From Halieaceae bacterium UBA6060 (GTDB lineage Bacteria; Pseudomonadota; Gammaproteobacteria; Pseudomonadales; Halieaceae): a stretch of 15,944 nt of DNA. The notes below the pieces were generated by a model. It saw only the letters and a list, made by a program, of their open reading frames with translations, did no database searches and was not told where the DNA came from. Both the position numbers and the translations under genes were made by a program. Location: the NCBI GenBank assembly GCA_002428935.1, contig DIYG01000022.1, forward strand, positions 1-15,944, read 5' to 3'. This document shows, in pieces, positions 1-8,031 of the stretch (its first letter is position 1; each line of letters starts with the position of its first letter).

Positions 1-1040
1 AACAGCGTCTCCGCCTCTAGGGCCAATGCGGTCGCGTTCATGTCATCTTGCAACAACTCCGGCACGATACGGCGGCCGGCGAGAATATTCGGTAGCCCCG
101 CGTAGGGCGTCACCGCGAGACGAGAAATGATATTCCAGGACAGGGGAGCTGTACGGTAGGCAATCACCATGGGTCTGCGCAGGAGCATCGCTTCCAGGCT
201 GGCCGTGCCCGATGCGAGTACCACCACATCTGCCGCGAGCATGGCTTCGCGAGATTGGCCATCCAGCAAGCGAACCCCGTGGCCCCTATCTTCAGACGCC
301 AGCATCTGGACAATCTGCTGCCGCCGATCCTCGGAAGCGGCGGGAACAAGCAACTGCCTAGATCGGTCCCGGGAACACAAAAGCTGACCCGCGGCGAGCA
401 AGCTGGGTCCATGCTGCGCGACCTCACCACCACGGCTTCCCGGCAGCAAGGCGATCACCGTAGCATGGTCATCGATCCCCAGGGCCGCGCGCACTTCTGA
501 TCGCGTGGGCACCTCCGCCAATTCCTTCACCAGAGGATGACCAACAAATCGAGCATCAACCCTTACATCCGCGTATAGAGCAGGTTCAAAGGGGAACAAA
601 CAGAGCAGACAATCGACGGCCCGAGCCACCTTATGAATTCGCTTCGGTCGCCAGGCCCACACGGTAGGGCTCACCAATTGCGCAGTGCGCAGACCACCAT
701 CGCGAAGCCGTCGGGCGAGGCCCAGATTAAAGTCCGGCGCATCGATACCCAGAAACAGATCCGGAGGGTTTTCCCGCCAGCGTTGGGCAAGCTCACGGCG
801 AATACGTAGGAGTTCCGGTAGGCGTCCCAGAGGCTCTACAAAGCCCATAACTGCAAGCCGCTCCAGGGGATAGAGACTGTGAAAACCCTCGGCGTCCATA
901 TGGGAGCCACCGATACCCTCAGCCTCGATTGTTAGCTCCGGGAGATGCCTGCGCAGAGCTCGCAACACGCGGCTCCCAAGCAAATCCCCGGACGCCTCCC
1001 CGGCCACCATGGCGATACGCAGGGATGTACCCTCAGGCAT
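1..1040 (-). CDS. lpxB: Lipid-A-disaccharide synthase, 3' end cut by window edge
   Basis: LpxB is a GT19 glycosyltransferase at the inner membrane. It joins UDP-2,3-diacylglucosamine to lipid X to form the lipid A disaccharide. I translated 346 codons from the ATG at 1040 without a stop or frameshift. Seen motifs are an N-terminal IAMVAGEASGDLLG (about residues 9-22), DAPDFNLGLARRLR, VSPTVWAWRPKRI, the LPGSRGGEV loop, and a C-terminal nucleotide-sugar region with ASGTASLEAMLLRRPMV and GLPNILAGRRIVPELLQ. The family is usually about 380 residues, so roughly 35 C-terminal residues lie outside the window. The start lies 19 bp after the lpxA stop and has only a weak GCGGA ribosome site. It is the last visible gene of the lipid A block. 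The identification is secure. Confidence 0.97.
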   Translation of the reverse strand, partial: MPEGTSLRIAMVAGEASGDLLGSRVLRALRRHLPELTIEAEGIGGSHMDAEGFHSLYPLERLAVMGFVEPLGRLPELLRIRRELAQRWRENPPDLFLGIDAPDFNLGLARRLRDGGLRTAQLVSPTVWAWRPKRIHKVARAVDCLLCLFPFEPALYADVRVDARFVGHPLVKELAEVPTRSEVRAALGIDDHATVIALLPGSRGGEVAQHGPSLLAAGQLLCSRDRSRQLLVPAASEDRRQQIVQMLASEDRGHGVRLLDGQSREAMLAADVVVLASGTASLEAMLLRRPMVIAYRTAPLSWNIISRLAVTPYAGLPNILAGRRIVPELLQDDMNATALALEAETL

Positions 1041-1059
1041 GGAATCCGCGGTGGCTAAG

Positions 1060-1830
1060 TTAGCGCACGATGCCGCGCTCGGAGGCACGGATCGAGTCGA
1101 TAAGCACTTTGACCTCCGGTGTGTCGCTGAGCATGGTCTCCAGGCGTTGCAGAGCAATATCCAGGGTCAAATTCTGGCGATAGAGGATTTTGAAGGCGCG
1201 GCGAAGCTGGCTGATGGCCTGGTCAGAAAAACCGCGGCGACGCAGACCCTCGGTGTTGATGGTCTTGGCCTCCGCCGGTGAGCCCGACACGGTGATGTAC
1301 GCCGGGACGTCTTTGCCAATCGCCGTTTGCATGCCACTGAAGCTGTGGGAACCGATCCGACAGAACTGATGGACCAAGGTGTAACCACTGAGAATTGCGA
1401 AGTCTCCCACATGCACGTGGCCCGCCAGGGCCACATTATTGACCAAAATGGTGTTGTTGCCGATGACGCTGTCATGACCAATGTGGGCGTAAGCCATAAT
1501 GAGGTTGTCGTCACCGATAATGGTCTCTCCGCGGTCCTGCACGGTTCCTCGGTGGATCGTTACCCCTTCACGAATCGTATTGCGATCACCGATGATCAGG
1601 CGCGTAGGTTCGTTGCGGTACTTAAGATCTGGCGTGGACTCTCCGACGGTGGAGAACTGATAGATGTGGTTACCCGCTCCGATCTGTGTCGGGCCTCGGA
1701 TGACCACGTGAGACTCGATGACACAGTCCGGTCCTATCTCAACATCGGGGCCAATCAAGGACCAGGGGCCGACACGAACGTTGTCGGCCAACGTCGCGCG
1801 ATCGTCGACAATGGCCTGGGGATGGATCAT
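1060..1830 (-). CDS. lpxA: UDP-N-acetylglucosamine O-acyltransferase
   Basis: LpxA carries out the first step of lipid A synthesis, moving a 3-hydroxyacyl chain from acyl carrier protein to the 3-OH of UDP-GlcNAc in the cytoplasm. The protein has 256 residues, close to the usual 255-262. Residues 1 to about 185 are hexapeptide repeats forming a left-handed beta-helix, followed by a helical C-terminus starting near RRRGFSDQAI. The catalytic base is His119 in AHIGHDSVIG, equivalent to E. coli His125. Position 167 is Met in HSFSGMQTAIGKDV; it aligns with E. coli Gly173 and with the Met of P. aeruginosa LpxA that selects 10-carbon chains. The ATG overlaps the fabZ stop in an ATGA junction, so translation is probably coupled to fabZ. 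Confidence 0.98.
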   Translation of the reverse strand: MIHPQAIVDDRATLADNVRVGPWSLIGPDVEIGPDCVIESHVVIRGPTQIGAGNHIYQFSTVGESTPDLKYRNEPTRLIIGDRNTIREGVTIHRGTVQDRGETIIGDDNLIMAYAHIGHDSVIGNNTILVNNVALAGHVHVGDFAILSGYTLVHQFCRIGSHSFSGMQTAIGKDVPAYITVSGSPAEAKTINTEGLRRRGFSDQAISQLRRAFKILYRQNLTLDIALQRLETMLSDTPEVKVLIDSIRASERGIVR

Positions 1831-2261
1831 GCAGGCCGATCAGCGCAAAGAATCGTTGCCGAAGCGCAACGCTTATCGTCCACCTCCGCGTGGACGGCAA
1901 ACTTCCAGATGCCCCGTCGCTCTCCCAGGATTCGCGCGTGGAGGTAGACGCGATCGCCGGGCACGCAGGGTCTCTTGAATCGAAGATCATCAGCACCCAC
2001 GAACATGTAGATGGAACCGTCAGCGGGGGTCTTGCCCTGGCTCCTGAAGCCGAGAACGCCCGCCGCCTGGGCCATGGCCTCTACCAGGAGGACGCCAGGA
2101 AACACGGGATTACCTGGGAAGTGACCGTCAAAAAACGGCTCGTTGATGCTCAAATTCTTGTAGGCAACGATGGACTCACCGGGGATAAGTTCTACAACCC
2201 GGTCGACGAGAAGAAATGGGTATCGGTGCGGTAGATGCTCGCGGATACCCTCAATGTCCAT
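1827..2261 (-). CDS. fabZ: 3-hydroxyacyl-ACP dehydratase FabZ
   Basis: FabZ dehydrates 3-hydroxyacyl-ACP to the trans-2-enoyl form in fatty acid elongation. It uses the same hydroxyacyl-ACP pool that LpxA and LpxD draw on. From the ATG at 2261 the protein has 144 residues and begins MDIEGIREHLPHRYPFLLVD, matching the compact Pseudomonas-type N-terminus. The hot-dog active-site segment is FFDGHFPGNPVFPGVLLVEA, with catalytic His47 and Glu61. An in-frame GTG at 2282 would add seven residues (MLNSEAL). It sits after a G-rich run, while the ATG has no clear Shine-Dalgarno, so the longer form is possible. It lies between lpxD and lpxA, the usual gammaproteobacterial order, and its TGA overlaps the lpxA ATG. 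Confidence 0.96.
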   Translation of the reverse strand: MDIEGIREHLPHRYPFLLVDRVVELIPGESIVAYKNLSINEPFFDGHFPGNPVFPGVLLVEAMAQAAGVLGFRSQGKTPADGSIYMFVGADDLRFKRPCVPGDRVYLHARILGERRGIWKFAVHAEVDDKRCASATILCADRPA

Positions 2262-2315
2262 TAGAGCTTCGCTGTTCAACACCCCACCCCCAAAAATTAT
2301 TGTCGTGCCCTGCGG

Positions 2316-3404
2316 TCAGGATTCTTCGCCAGACTGCGCACCGCTTTTCGCCGGATTGTTCGCCGGACTGGTAGTTGTAGTTTCCAGAGCCTCTTCCAAG
2401 GCCTTCTCCAGAGCTTTTACACGTCGGTGCAAAGCATCCAACTGTGAAAACCGCACCGCGTTCCTGCGCCACACCGACGTCGAGTCCAGAGGAGCACCCG
2501 ACGAATAGCTCCCCGGCTCTTCGATAGACTTGGCGACCCGAGCCTGCCCCGTAAAGTGCGCATTGTCGCAAATCTCCAGATGACCGGATACTCCAACCTG
2601 TCCGGCAAAAGTACAATCTGCGCCCACGCTAGTGCTGCCAGCAAAGCCCACACAGCCGGCGATGGCCGTCCGTGGCCCCACGGTACAGTTGTGAGCAATA
2701 TGGACCTGATTATCGATAATCACATCGTCCTCGATAACCGTGTCGTCCAGCGCACCACGATCGATGGTTACCCCGGCCCCAATATCGACACGATCACCGA
2801 TACGTACGATGCCCAGTTGATGGATTTTCTCCCAGCCGTCGGGCTTACGGGCGAAGCCAAAACCGTCTGATCCGATCACCGTGCTTGCATGAACCCGGCA
2901 TTCCTCACCGAGCACCACCCCATGATAAATCACCACGTTGGCGGCGAGGCGGGTGCCGCGTCCCAAAACAGCCCCCTCACCGAGGTAACATCCAGCACCG
3001 ATAACCACGTCATCCCCCAGAGCCACCTTGGGGCCCAGGCAGGCACCGGGACCCACCGAGGCCGACGAGGGAACCTGTGCCGAAGGATCAACAACCGCGG
3101 AGGGGTGCACTCCCATCGGCGCAGGGCTCTGGCGATCAAATAGGCTCGATGCCCGGGCATAGGCCAGATAGGGGTCCTGGGCGCGCAGTACAGGAACCGG
3201 GCTTTCGTCGGCCCACTCTTCCTTGAGGATCACGCAGGCGGCCCGGGTTTCGCGTAGGGTCGACAAAAAGCGCCGGTCTGCCAAAAAGGCTAAATCTCCG
3301 GGGCCGGCCCGCTCGAGGGGCGCCACGTCGTGGAGTTCAAGGGACGAATCGGTATCCTCAGGAGGAAGACCGAGGAGAGCTGCGAGCTCTCCCAGCGTGA
3401 CCAC
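2316..3404 (-). CDS. lpxD: UDP-3-O-acylglucosamine N-acyltransferase
   Basis: LpxD is the third committed step of lipid A synthesis, adding a 3-hydroxyacyl chain to the 2-amine of UDP-3-O-acylglucosamine. The 362-residue protein has an N-terminal uridine-binding domain (about 1-100), a hexapeptide-repeat beta-helix (about 100-295) and a C-terminal helix (about 318-342). The catalytic His is His238 in VHIAHNCTVG, equivalent to E. coli His239. After the helix comes a tail of about 20 residues rich in Thr, Ser, Pro, Asn and Gln, which makes the protein longer than the 341-residue E. coli enzyme. The start is a GTG with AAGG seven bases upstream. It begins 9 bp after the skp stop and ends 33 bp before the longer possible fabZ start. 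Confidence 0.97.
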   Translation of the reverse strand: MVTLGELAALLGLPPEDTDSSLELHDVAPLERAGPGDLAFLADRRFLSTLRETRAACVILKEEWADESPVPVLRAQDPYLAYARASSLFDRQSPAPMGVHPSAVVDPSAQVPSSASVGPGACLGPKVALGDDVVIGAGCYLGEGAVLGRGTRLAANVVIYHGVVLGEECRVHASTVIGSDGFGFARKPDGWEKIHQLGIVRIGDRVDIGAGVTIDRGALDDTVIEDDVIIDNQVHIAHNCTVGPRTAIAGCVGFAGSTSVGADCTFAGQVGVSGHLEICDNAHFTGQARVAKSIEEPGSYSSGAPLDSTSVWRRNAVRFSQLDALHRRVKALEKALEEALETTTTSPANNPAKSGAQSGEES

Positions 3405-3413
3405 CAGGCGACC

Positions 3414-3935
3414 TTACTGGGCTGCGGCGAGCTGGTTTAGCTTGTCGGTGACTTTTGCTGTAATGCTGTAGCCGGGATCTGCATGGATCACGGAGTTACG
3501 CTGCAGCAGCAGGCCGATGCCTTCCGTGGCAATCAGTTCCCGAAGCACTTCTTGCACCATGGGAGACATCTCCTGCAGCAGGGCCTGGGCCGTGGCCTGT
3601 TCAGCTTGCTGCAGCTTGCCGCCGACATGCTCGAGATCCGCCTGCTTACTCGTGAGACGCTTCCGGGCCGCCACCTGTTGCTCCTGGCTCATAACAGCCG
3701 CATCCTTTTGGAAGTCCTTGACCAGCGAGTCCAGCTCTTCGCGGAGCCGATCAAACTCTTCCTTGTCCGCCTTGAAGCCCTCTTCGTTGCGAACTTCGGT
3801 CAGACGGGCCTGGGCTACGTCAGACTGAATAATCGCTTCCTGCAGATTGACGACCGCAATCTTGCCCTGAGCCCACACCGCCGAGGGCAGCAGCATCGCT
3901 GCAAAAGCAACTGTAGATAGAAATGTCCTAAACAC
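3414..3935 (-). CDS. skp: Periplasmic OmpH/Skp family chaperone
   Basis: Skp is a periplasmic holding chaperone that carries unfolded outer membrane proteins from the Sec machinery toward the BAM complex. I chose the GTG at 3935, giving 173 residues. It follows AAGGAG, though the spacing of about ten bases is a little long. It also places a clean signal peptide at the N-terminus (FRTFLSTVAFAAMLLPSAVWA, cut before QGKIAVVNL). The mature protein has the family start KIAVVNLQEAI, a long charged coiled-coil region (about residues 45-125, rich in Glu, Lys, Gln and Ala), and a short C-terminal beta/helix segment. A start further upstream would overlap bamA and bury the signal peptide, so it is unlikely. 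The gene lies 25 bp after bamA and 9 bp before lpxD. Confidence 0.93.
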   Translation of the reverse strand: MFRTFLSTVAFAAMLLPSAVWAQGKIAVVNLQEAIIQSDVAQARLTEVRNEEGFKADKEEFDRLREELDSLVKDFQKDAAVMSQEQQVAARKRLTSKQADLEHVGGKLQQAEQATAQALLQEMSPMVQEVLRELIATEGIGLLLQRNSVIHADPGYSITAKVTDKLNQLAAAQ

Positions 3936-3960
3936 GAGTGAAATACTCCTTGGTGAAAAA

Positions 3961-6657
3961 TTAGAAAGTCTGGCCGAGGGTAAACTGGAATGCTTCTTCG
4001 CGATCAATATCGCTGGCGTTCAGCGGCTTGGCGATACTGAAGGTCAGCGGACCAAAGCCACTCAACCAGGTCACGCCAACTCCCGCCGAATAGCGCAGTT
4101 CGCCCGGGTCCACATCGAAACAGTTGATCTGCACGGAACCGCACTGGGTCTGGAATACGTTTCCGACATCGACAAAGAATGCGGAGCGCACGCGGCTACG
4201 ATCTTTGAGAAACGGCAGAGGGAAAAGCAATTCTGCGGACCCTTCCACGAGTACGTTGCCGCCAAAGGGTGGGGGACGGTTCTGCTGAAAGACGTCGAAA
4301 AGCAGTTTGCCCGTGTCGGGGTCCAGCACGTAGCCAAACTCTCGACCGTCTTCACCACCCACTTCCGTGGGCTCTCCGTTTTCATCTATCTCCGTCACTG
4401 GTCGATCCGTATTGTAAACCGCCGGCGGTGTACTTCTCGGGCCCAGGGTATTGGCTTCAAAACCGCGGACGGAACCAAAACCACCGGCAAAGAAGTGCTC
4501 ATAGAACGGCAACTCGGTGGTCTTTCCGTAGCCATCGCCATAACCAAGTTCGGTGCGGAAGTGCATGATCCAATCATTGTAGATGGGCAGGAACACCTCA
4601 CCGCGGTAGGTCAACTTATAGAACTCCAGATCCGATCCGGGCATGGAAACCTCAAGGGCTACGGACTGAGCCGCGCCTCGGGTCGCCATCTGACCGCGGT
4701 TTAGGGTCGAGGAGCTCCAGCTACTGGTGATGGTCCAGTTCAAGTACTCATCACCGTTTTCGTCGAGAAAACCTAACTCCGGTGGAATCGTCAGGGCACT
4801 CAGGGGCAGGTCTTCGATGGGCTGAATTACCTCTGGAGCGCTATAGGTTCCATCGGGCAAACGAGTACTCTCATAGAAGCTGTCGATTCCTTCGAGGAGC
4901 CGGGGACTCGCCTTGATTTCCTGCACTGCGAACCGCCCTGCGGTAATCTCCGTTTGCGACACGCCAAAGCTAAAGCCCAGCCGCGCTGTTTCTTTGATCG
5001 GGTAGCCAAAGTTGATAGCACCACCGAAGGTGTCCGTGGTGTAGCTCGCCACGTTCACCTCGGCGAGATCCGTGGAGCGAAAGAAGACATTGAAACCCCG
5101 GCTAACTCCATCTTCTGTGAAGTAGGGATTGGTGTAGCTAAAGTTGTATAGGTCCTGGAAAGCCGATGAGGACAAGTTGATACCGACCCGCTTGCCGGTG
5201 CCCAGGAAGTTGTTCTGCTGCAAATTGAGGGACAGGATGAGACCCGCCTGCTGGGCAAAGCCCAGGCTCGCACCTACGCTCCCGGAGGTCTGCTCTTCAA
5301 CCGTGAACTCGACATCGATCAAGTCATCGTGGCCAGGCACCGCCGGTGTTTCCACTTCCGCACGGCTGAAGAAACCGAGCCGCTGCAAGCGCACCCGCGA
5401 CTGCTCAATGGCCGCGGCGGAGGCTGGCGCGCTCTCCATCTGGCGCATTTCCCGGCGTAGCACATCATCTGCCGTACGTGTATTGCCCTTAAAGCTGATG
5501 CGGCGAACATAGGTTCGCTGCCCTGGATCGACGAAAAACTTAAGGGCGACGGTGTTATCTTCCTCGTTAAGCTCGGGAATACCCGTTACCGTCGCGAAGT
5601 TGTAGCCCTCATTACCCAAACGGCGGGTTAGGTAGTCTTCCGTGGCTGTCACCAGTTGTTGAGAAAACGTCTGCCCGTTACCAATAAGGATAAAGCGTCG
5701 CAAATCCGCTTCCGGTAACACCAGGTCTCCAGATAGATCCACGTCACTGACGGTGAATTTATCCCCTTCCGTAACGTTGGCGGTGATGTAGACCTCTTCC
5801 TTGGTCGGCGAAACAGATACCTGGGTCGAATCAATACTGAACTGCAGATAACCACGATCCATGTAGTAGGAAGTCAGATTCTCCATATCGCCGGTCAGCT
5901 TTTCTCGAGAGTACTTATCGTCATTGGTAAAGAACGACAGCCACCCCGTAGTCTTTAGCTCAAAGATATCGGTCAGCTCTTCGTCGCTAAACACCTTGTT
6001 GCCGACGACATTAACGTGTTTGATGCTCGCCACCGTGCCCTCGTCAACATCGATGCTGATGGACACGCGATTTCGCGGTTCGGGAATCACTTCCGTATCG
6101 ATGGCCGCGTCGTAACGACCCTGCGTCACATACTGCCGCTGCAGTTCGAGCTGCATGCCTTCAAGGGTTGAGCGCTGGAACACCTGACCCACCGCGAGAC
6201 CGGCACTCTTGAGACCATCCAGCAGCGCCTCGGTCTCGATGGCCTTGTTCCCGTCGATAGTGATTTCACTGATGCTCGGCCGCTCGGCCACCACGACAAC
6301 CAGGACGTTACCATCGCGGCCGATGCGGATATCGTCAAAATTTCCCGTAGCGAATAGGGATCGCGCCGTGGCGCGTATCGCCGCACCGTTAGCCACATCC
6401 CCCACGGCGATAGGCATGGCCGCAAAGACCGAGCCTGCGGCAATTCTCTGCAAACCTTCCACTCGGATATCGGAAACAACAAAACCCGCAGCGGGCGCTG
6501 CGACAGGGGCGCTTTCCGTTTGTGCGCGCACCGGCGACGCTATGCCCACCGTCATCGTTAGCAGCGCTAACAGCAAAGCCCGGGGCGCGTACCCGATGAA
6601 TCTTGTTGCCTTGTCTCGCTTCAACACTTCCGTGCCAGGCGCAGCACGCCCCGGCAT
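3961..6657 (-). CDS. bamA: Outer membrane protein assembly factor BamA
   Basis: BamA is the essential Omp85-family core of the BAM complex, which inserts beta-barrel proteins into the outer membrane. A signal peptide (hydrophobic about 27-43, cut near VRAQ) is followed by five POTRA domains (about 59-126, 127-205, 208-297, 300-377 and 380-455) and a 16-strand barrel (about 460-898). The loop 6 motif VRGF is at 730-733, and the protein ends in the outer membrane beta-signal FQFTLGQTF. At 898 residues it is about 90 longer than the usual 790-810; the extra length sits in barrel loops near 577-640 and 741-798. The start is uncertain: the ATG at 6657 has GGGAGG only about one base upstream, and a GTG at 6627 would still retain the signal peptide. 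It lies 15 bp after rseP. Confidence 0.97.
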   Translation of the reverse strand: MPGRAAPGTEVLKRDKATRFIGYAPRALLLALLTMTVGIASPVRAQTESAPVAAPAAGFVVSDIRVEGLQRIAAGSVFAAMPIAVGDVANGAAIRATARSLFATGNFDDIRIGRDGNVLVVVVAERPSISEITIDGNKAIETEALLDGLKSAGLAVGQVFQRSTLEGMQLELQRQYVTQGRYDAAIDTEVIPEPRNRVSISIDVDEGTVASIKHVNVVGNKVFSDEELTDIFELKTTGWLSFFTNDDKYSREKLTGDMENLTSYYMDRGYLQFSIDSTQVSVSPTKEEVYITANVTEGDKFTVSDVDLSGDLVLPEADLRRFILIGNGQTFSQQLVTATEDYLTRRLGNEGYNFATVTGIPELNEEDNTVALKFFVDPGQRTYVRRISFKGNTRTADDVLRREMRQMESAPASAAAIEQSRVRLQRLGFFSRAEVETPAVPGHDDLIDVEFTVEEQTSGSVGASLGFAQQAGLILSLNLQQNNFLGTGKRVGINLSSSAFQDLYNFSYTNPYFTEDGVSRGFNVFFRSTDLAEVNVASYTTDTFGGAINFGYPIKETARLGFSFGVSQTEITAGRFAVQEIKASPRLLEGIDSFYESTRLPDGTYSAPEVIQPIEDLPLSALTIPPELGFLDENGDEYLNWTITSSWSSSTLNRGQMATRGAAQSVALEVSMPGSDLEFYKLTYRGEVFLPIYNDWIMHFRTELGYGDGYGKTTELPFYEHFFAGGFGSVRGFEANTLGPRSTPPAVYNTDRPVTEIDENGEPTEVGGEDGREFGYVLDPDTGKLLFDVFQQNRPPPFGGNVLVEGSAELLFPLPFLKDRSRVRSAFFVDVGNVFQTQCGSVQINCFDVDPGELRYSAGVGVTWLSGFGPLTFSIAKPLNASDIDREEAFQFTLGQTF

Positions 6658-6672
6658 CCCTCCCGGTGCGCC

Positions 6673-8031
6673 CTAGCCCAGGCGCGAAAAATCGTTATAC
6701 AGTGCAAACACCATGAGGCTGATCACCAGCATCAGCCCAATCTGATAGCCCACCATCTGCACCCGTTCCGGCACTGGCCTGCCCACCACAAGCTCAATGC
6801 TGTAGTAGAGCAAATGACCACCATCAAGCACGGGAATCGGCAGGAGATTTAAAACCCCCAGACTGACACTGAGCAGTGCGAGGAAACCGATGTAGGACTC
6901 CAGACCGGACTTGGCCGAAGTGGACGCCACTTTAGCAATCGTGATGGGACCGCTCAAGTTTTTCGGCGAGATCAGTCCCTGCACCATCTTGATCATGGAC
7001 TTGACCGTAAAGCCAACCATGTCACCCGTTCTTTGCACTCCAGCCACCAGCGCCTCCAAGGGGCCGCGGCGGAACTCTCGGAGCTGGCTATCCGGCATCT
7101 GCGGCACAGCGACGGCGACTCCGACCCGGCCAATCACCTGGCCATCGTCGTCCTCGACGGCCTCGGGTTCGAGGGCGAGTTCCAGCGTCTGTCCGTCTCG
7201 CTCCAGACGCACCTGCAACATTTGGCCCGGGCGGGCGCGGACGTAATCGACCCACTCTTCCCAAAGGGCCACAGGAAGATCATCCGTGGCGAGAATAAGA
7301 TCTCCAGAAAGGAATCCGGCTTTAGCTGCAGGGCTATCAGGTACCACCTCATCGATCCGTGGCACCACCGGGGGCGTGTACAAGGACAAGCCTAGTCCGG
7401 CGTAGAGGTCAGGGGTTTCTTCCCCCGCAAGCCACTCCTGGAGCTGTCCCTGGGATTCGTAGACCACATCGGACTGCGGGTAGCGGACGGAGAAGGATAT
7501 CGTACCGCTATCCCCGATGCGTTCTAATAGCTGAAAGGATAGCGCTTGCCAGGTAGGCGTATCTCGACCATCCACGGCCAGGATCTCCTGCCCCGCTTCC
7601 AGCCCTGCCATTTCGGCGATGGACCCTGCTTCCACGGCGCCGATCACCGGTGCGTAACCACGCTCCCCCGCTAGAAACAGTGCCCAGTAGGCAACGATCG
7701 CGAGGATAAAATTAGCCAGGGGCCCGGCCACCACCACGGCGATACGCGACAGCACGGGCTTGCGGTTGAAGGCCAGAGACAGCTCCTCATCGGCCACGGT
7801 CCCTTCCCGTTCGTCGAGCATCTTGACATAGCCACCCAGGGGTATAGCGGCCACGGCGTATTCCGTACCCAGGGCATCAGTCCAGCGAAACAGGGGTTTG
7901 CCGAAGCCGATGGAAAAGCGCAGGACTTTCACGCCACAGCGACGGGCGACCCAAAAATGGCCAAACTCGTGTACCGCCACCAGCACCGCAAGGGTGATGA
8001 GCGTTATACCTATGGTGTACAGCATATCCAT
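6673..8031 (-). CDS. rseP: Site-2 intramembrane zinc metalloprotease RseP
   Basis: RseP is an inner membrane protease that cleaves anti-sigma factor RseA within the membrane during the sigma-E envelope stress response, and also clears remnant signal peptides. The protein has 452 residues. The first membrane segment carries the zinc motif HEFGH (His21, Glu22, His25). The third zinc ligand is Asp403 in the LDGGH motif near the C-terminus. Two PDZ domains lie between, about 126-215 and 221-310. The family feature FSIGFGKPLFRW and the conserved GGYVKMLDE are present. The start is the ATG at 8031, preceded by AGGAAG at six bases; its first base is the last base of the dxr stop (TAATG). Its place directly before bamA and skp links stress sensing to outer membrane assembly. 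Confidence 0.97.
   Translation of the reverse strand: MDMLYTIGITLITLAVLVAVHEFGHFWVARRCGVKVLRFSIGFGKPLFRWTDALGTEYAVAAIPLGGYVKMLDEREGTVADEELSLAFNRKPVLSRIAVVVAGPLANFILAIVAYWALFLAGERGYAPVIGAVEAGSIAEMAGLEAGQEILAVDGRDTPTWQALSFQLLERIGDSGTISFSVRYPQSDVVYESQGQLQEWLAGEETPDLYAGLGLSLYTPPVVPRIDEVVPDSPAAKAGFLSGDLILATDDLPVALWEEWVDYVRARPGQMLQVRLERDGQTLELALEPEAVEDDDGQVIGRVGVAVAVPQMPDSQLREFRRGPLEALVAGVQRTGDMVGFTVKSMIKMVQGLISPKNLSGPITIAKVASTSAKSGLESYIGFLALLSVSLGVLNLLPIPVLDGGHLLYYSIELVVGRPVPERVQMVGYQIGLMLVISLMVFALYNDFSRLG

Noticed and set aside
1327..1947. 206-codon plus-strand frame opposite lpxA and fabZ
   Set aside because: It crosses two real genes in antisense and mirrors the repeat pattern of LpxA; no ribosome site or family match.
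2262..2315. AT-rich patch (AATAATTTTT) between lpxD and fabZ as a promoter
   Set aside because: No -35 lies at a workable distance; the patch is short and followed by a G-run at the alternative fabZ GTG.
6640..6730. Possible sigma-E or internal promoter before bamA (TATAAC inside the end of rseP)
   Set aside because: The TATAAC encodes conserved RseP residues (LYNDF) and has no -35; I also saw no convincing GAACTT/TCTGA sigma-E pair near rseP or bamA, though I searched only by eye.
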